A stretch of 15,393 nucleotides of DNA from NCBI GenBank assembly GCA_035545895.1, contig DASZXJ010000138.1, positions 1-15,393 of the forward strand, given 5' to 3'. The position numbers and the translations under genes are program-made. The first letter of the stretch is position 1. Every line of letters begins with the position of its first letter. Below are positions 15,203-15,393 of this stretch, in pieces. This DNA comes from DASZXJ01 sp035545895. Lineage in GTDB: Bacteria; Planctomycetota; Phycisphaerae; Tepidisphaerales; Tepidisphaeraceae. The notes under the pieces were generated by a model. That model saw only the letters and a program-made list of their open reading frames with translations, had not been told where the DNA came from and ran no database searches.

Positions 15203-15274
15203 GATTCGTCATTCTGATTTGGTCATTCGTCATTGGGATTTTGTTGGTCATTGGGACTTGGTCATTGGTCATTC
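15203..15274. repeat. Tandem GGTCATT/CGTCATT repeat
   Basis: Six CATT-containing units follow each other: ATTCGTCATTCTGATTT, GGTCATTCGTCATTGGGATT, TTGTTGGTCATTGGG, ACTTGGTCATTGGTCATT. They are the same words as the right arms of the elements at 2012-2118 and 7061-7111. No left arm is evident here. On the plus strand they would encode LVIRHWDFVGHWDLVIGH. Confidence 0.75.
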
Positions 15275-15393
15275 GATCTCAGTTTCCCCGCCAACCCCCG
15301 CCCGCCTTTGCCTAGCGAACGATGCGGAGGTCCACCGTACCCTCCTACGTGGAAGATCGCTGCATTCGCCTGCATTGCGGCTGGCAGCGCAGC

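Larger units (their letters stand above)
14919..15393. other. Non-genic stretch with hairpin and repeat field; right edge undecided
   Basis: No supported gene is seen in these 475 bases. It holds a strong hairpin (14931-14977), an unremarkable stretch (14978-15108), a GGATTTCGGATT-type repeat (15109-15160) and a GGTCATT-type repeat (15203-15274). Two frames are open at the right edge: plus strand from ATG 15174 (passing through the repeat as LVIRHWDFVGHWDLVIGH) and minus strand ending at TGA 15262-15264 (containing FHVGGYGGPPHRSLG). Neither can be judged from 70 codons or fewer. Confidence 0.6.

Noticed and set aside
15109..15274. Possible CRISPR array
   Set aside because: The repeated words are short, degenerate and contiguous, with no constant repeat length, no unique spacers and no cas genes.
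15262..15393. Minus-strand frame entering from the right edge (FHVGGYGGPPHRSLG)
   Set aside because: Only 43 codons are visible and it ends inside the GGTCATT repeat. No family is recognisable, so it is recorded but not called.

Overview
The window looks like ordinary chromosome of a Planctomycetota-type bacterium (Phycisphaerae-like is my best guess), probably from a metagenome or an environmental isolate. The reasons are the IspG and other housekeeping relatives, a large secreted GH106-like glycoside hydrolase, a long secreted protein built of carboxypeptidase-regulatory-like modules, and above all intergenic inverted repeats made of GGTCATTGG/TTCGTCATT, CACGAAG and GGATTTCGGATT words. I associate such words with PVC-group genomes; that link is from memory and was not searched. 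The genetic code is standard: ispG and the Gfo/Idh/MocA gene both end in TGA at natural C-termini.

Layout. 1-627 (-): secreted protein of unknown function running off the left edge, just downstream of ispG. 636-1886 (-): ispG. 2015-3325 (+): exported protein with three LPP20/FlgT-like modules, divergent from ispG. 3384-3976 (+): DUF433 antitoxin / DUF5615 toxin pair whose toxin has an in-frame TGA. 3973-4617 (-): MBL-fold hydrolase. 4631-4730: 100-bp inverted repeat. 4735-5751 (-): Gfo/Idh/MocA oxidoreductase. 5805-7010 (+): ArgD-like class III aminotransferase. 7064-7909 (+): lipoprotein of unknown function. 7917-11303 (-): GH106-like hydrolase. 11523-14918 (+): very long secreted protein of regulatory-like beta-sandwich modules ending in a six-bladed propeller, split by an in-frame TAA. 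14919-15393: hairpin and repeat field without a supported gene.

How it works together. There is no obvious single pathway. ispG (isoprenoids) and argD (arginine) are housekeeping. The GH106-like enzyme and the modular protein are divergently transcribed from one 219-bp region and are both exported, so a role in handling polysaccharide outside the cytoplasm is possible for the pair.

The most interesting signal is that interspersed repeats have been absorbed into genes. In two unrelated exported proteins (2015- and 7064-) an inverted-repeat element sits exactly at the gene start. It supplies the ATG, the n-region and much of the hydrophobic core of the signal peptide, and it places the start codon in a predicted mRNA stem without a Shine-Dalgarno sequence. 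A third copy sits at the right edge, where an open frame leaves the window. Two nonsense codons, each one C-to-T change away from a sense codon, also interrupt otherwise intact frames.
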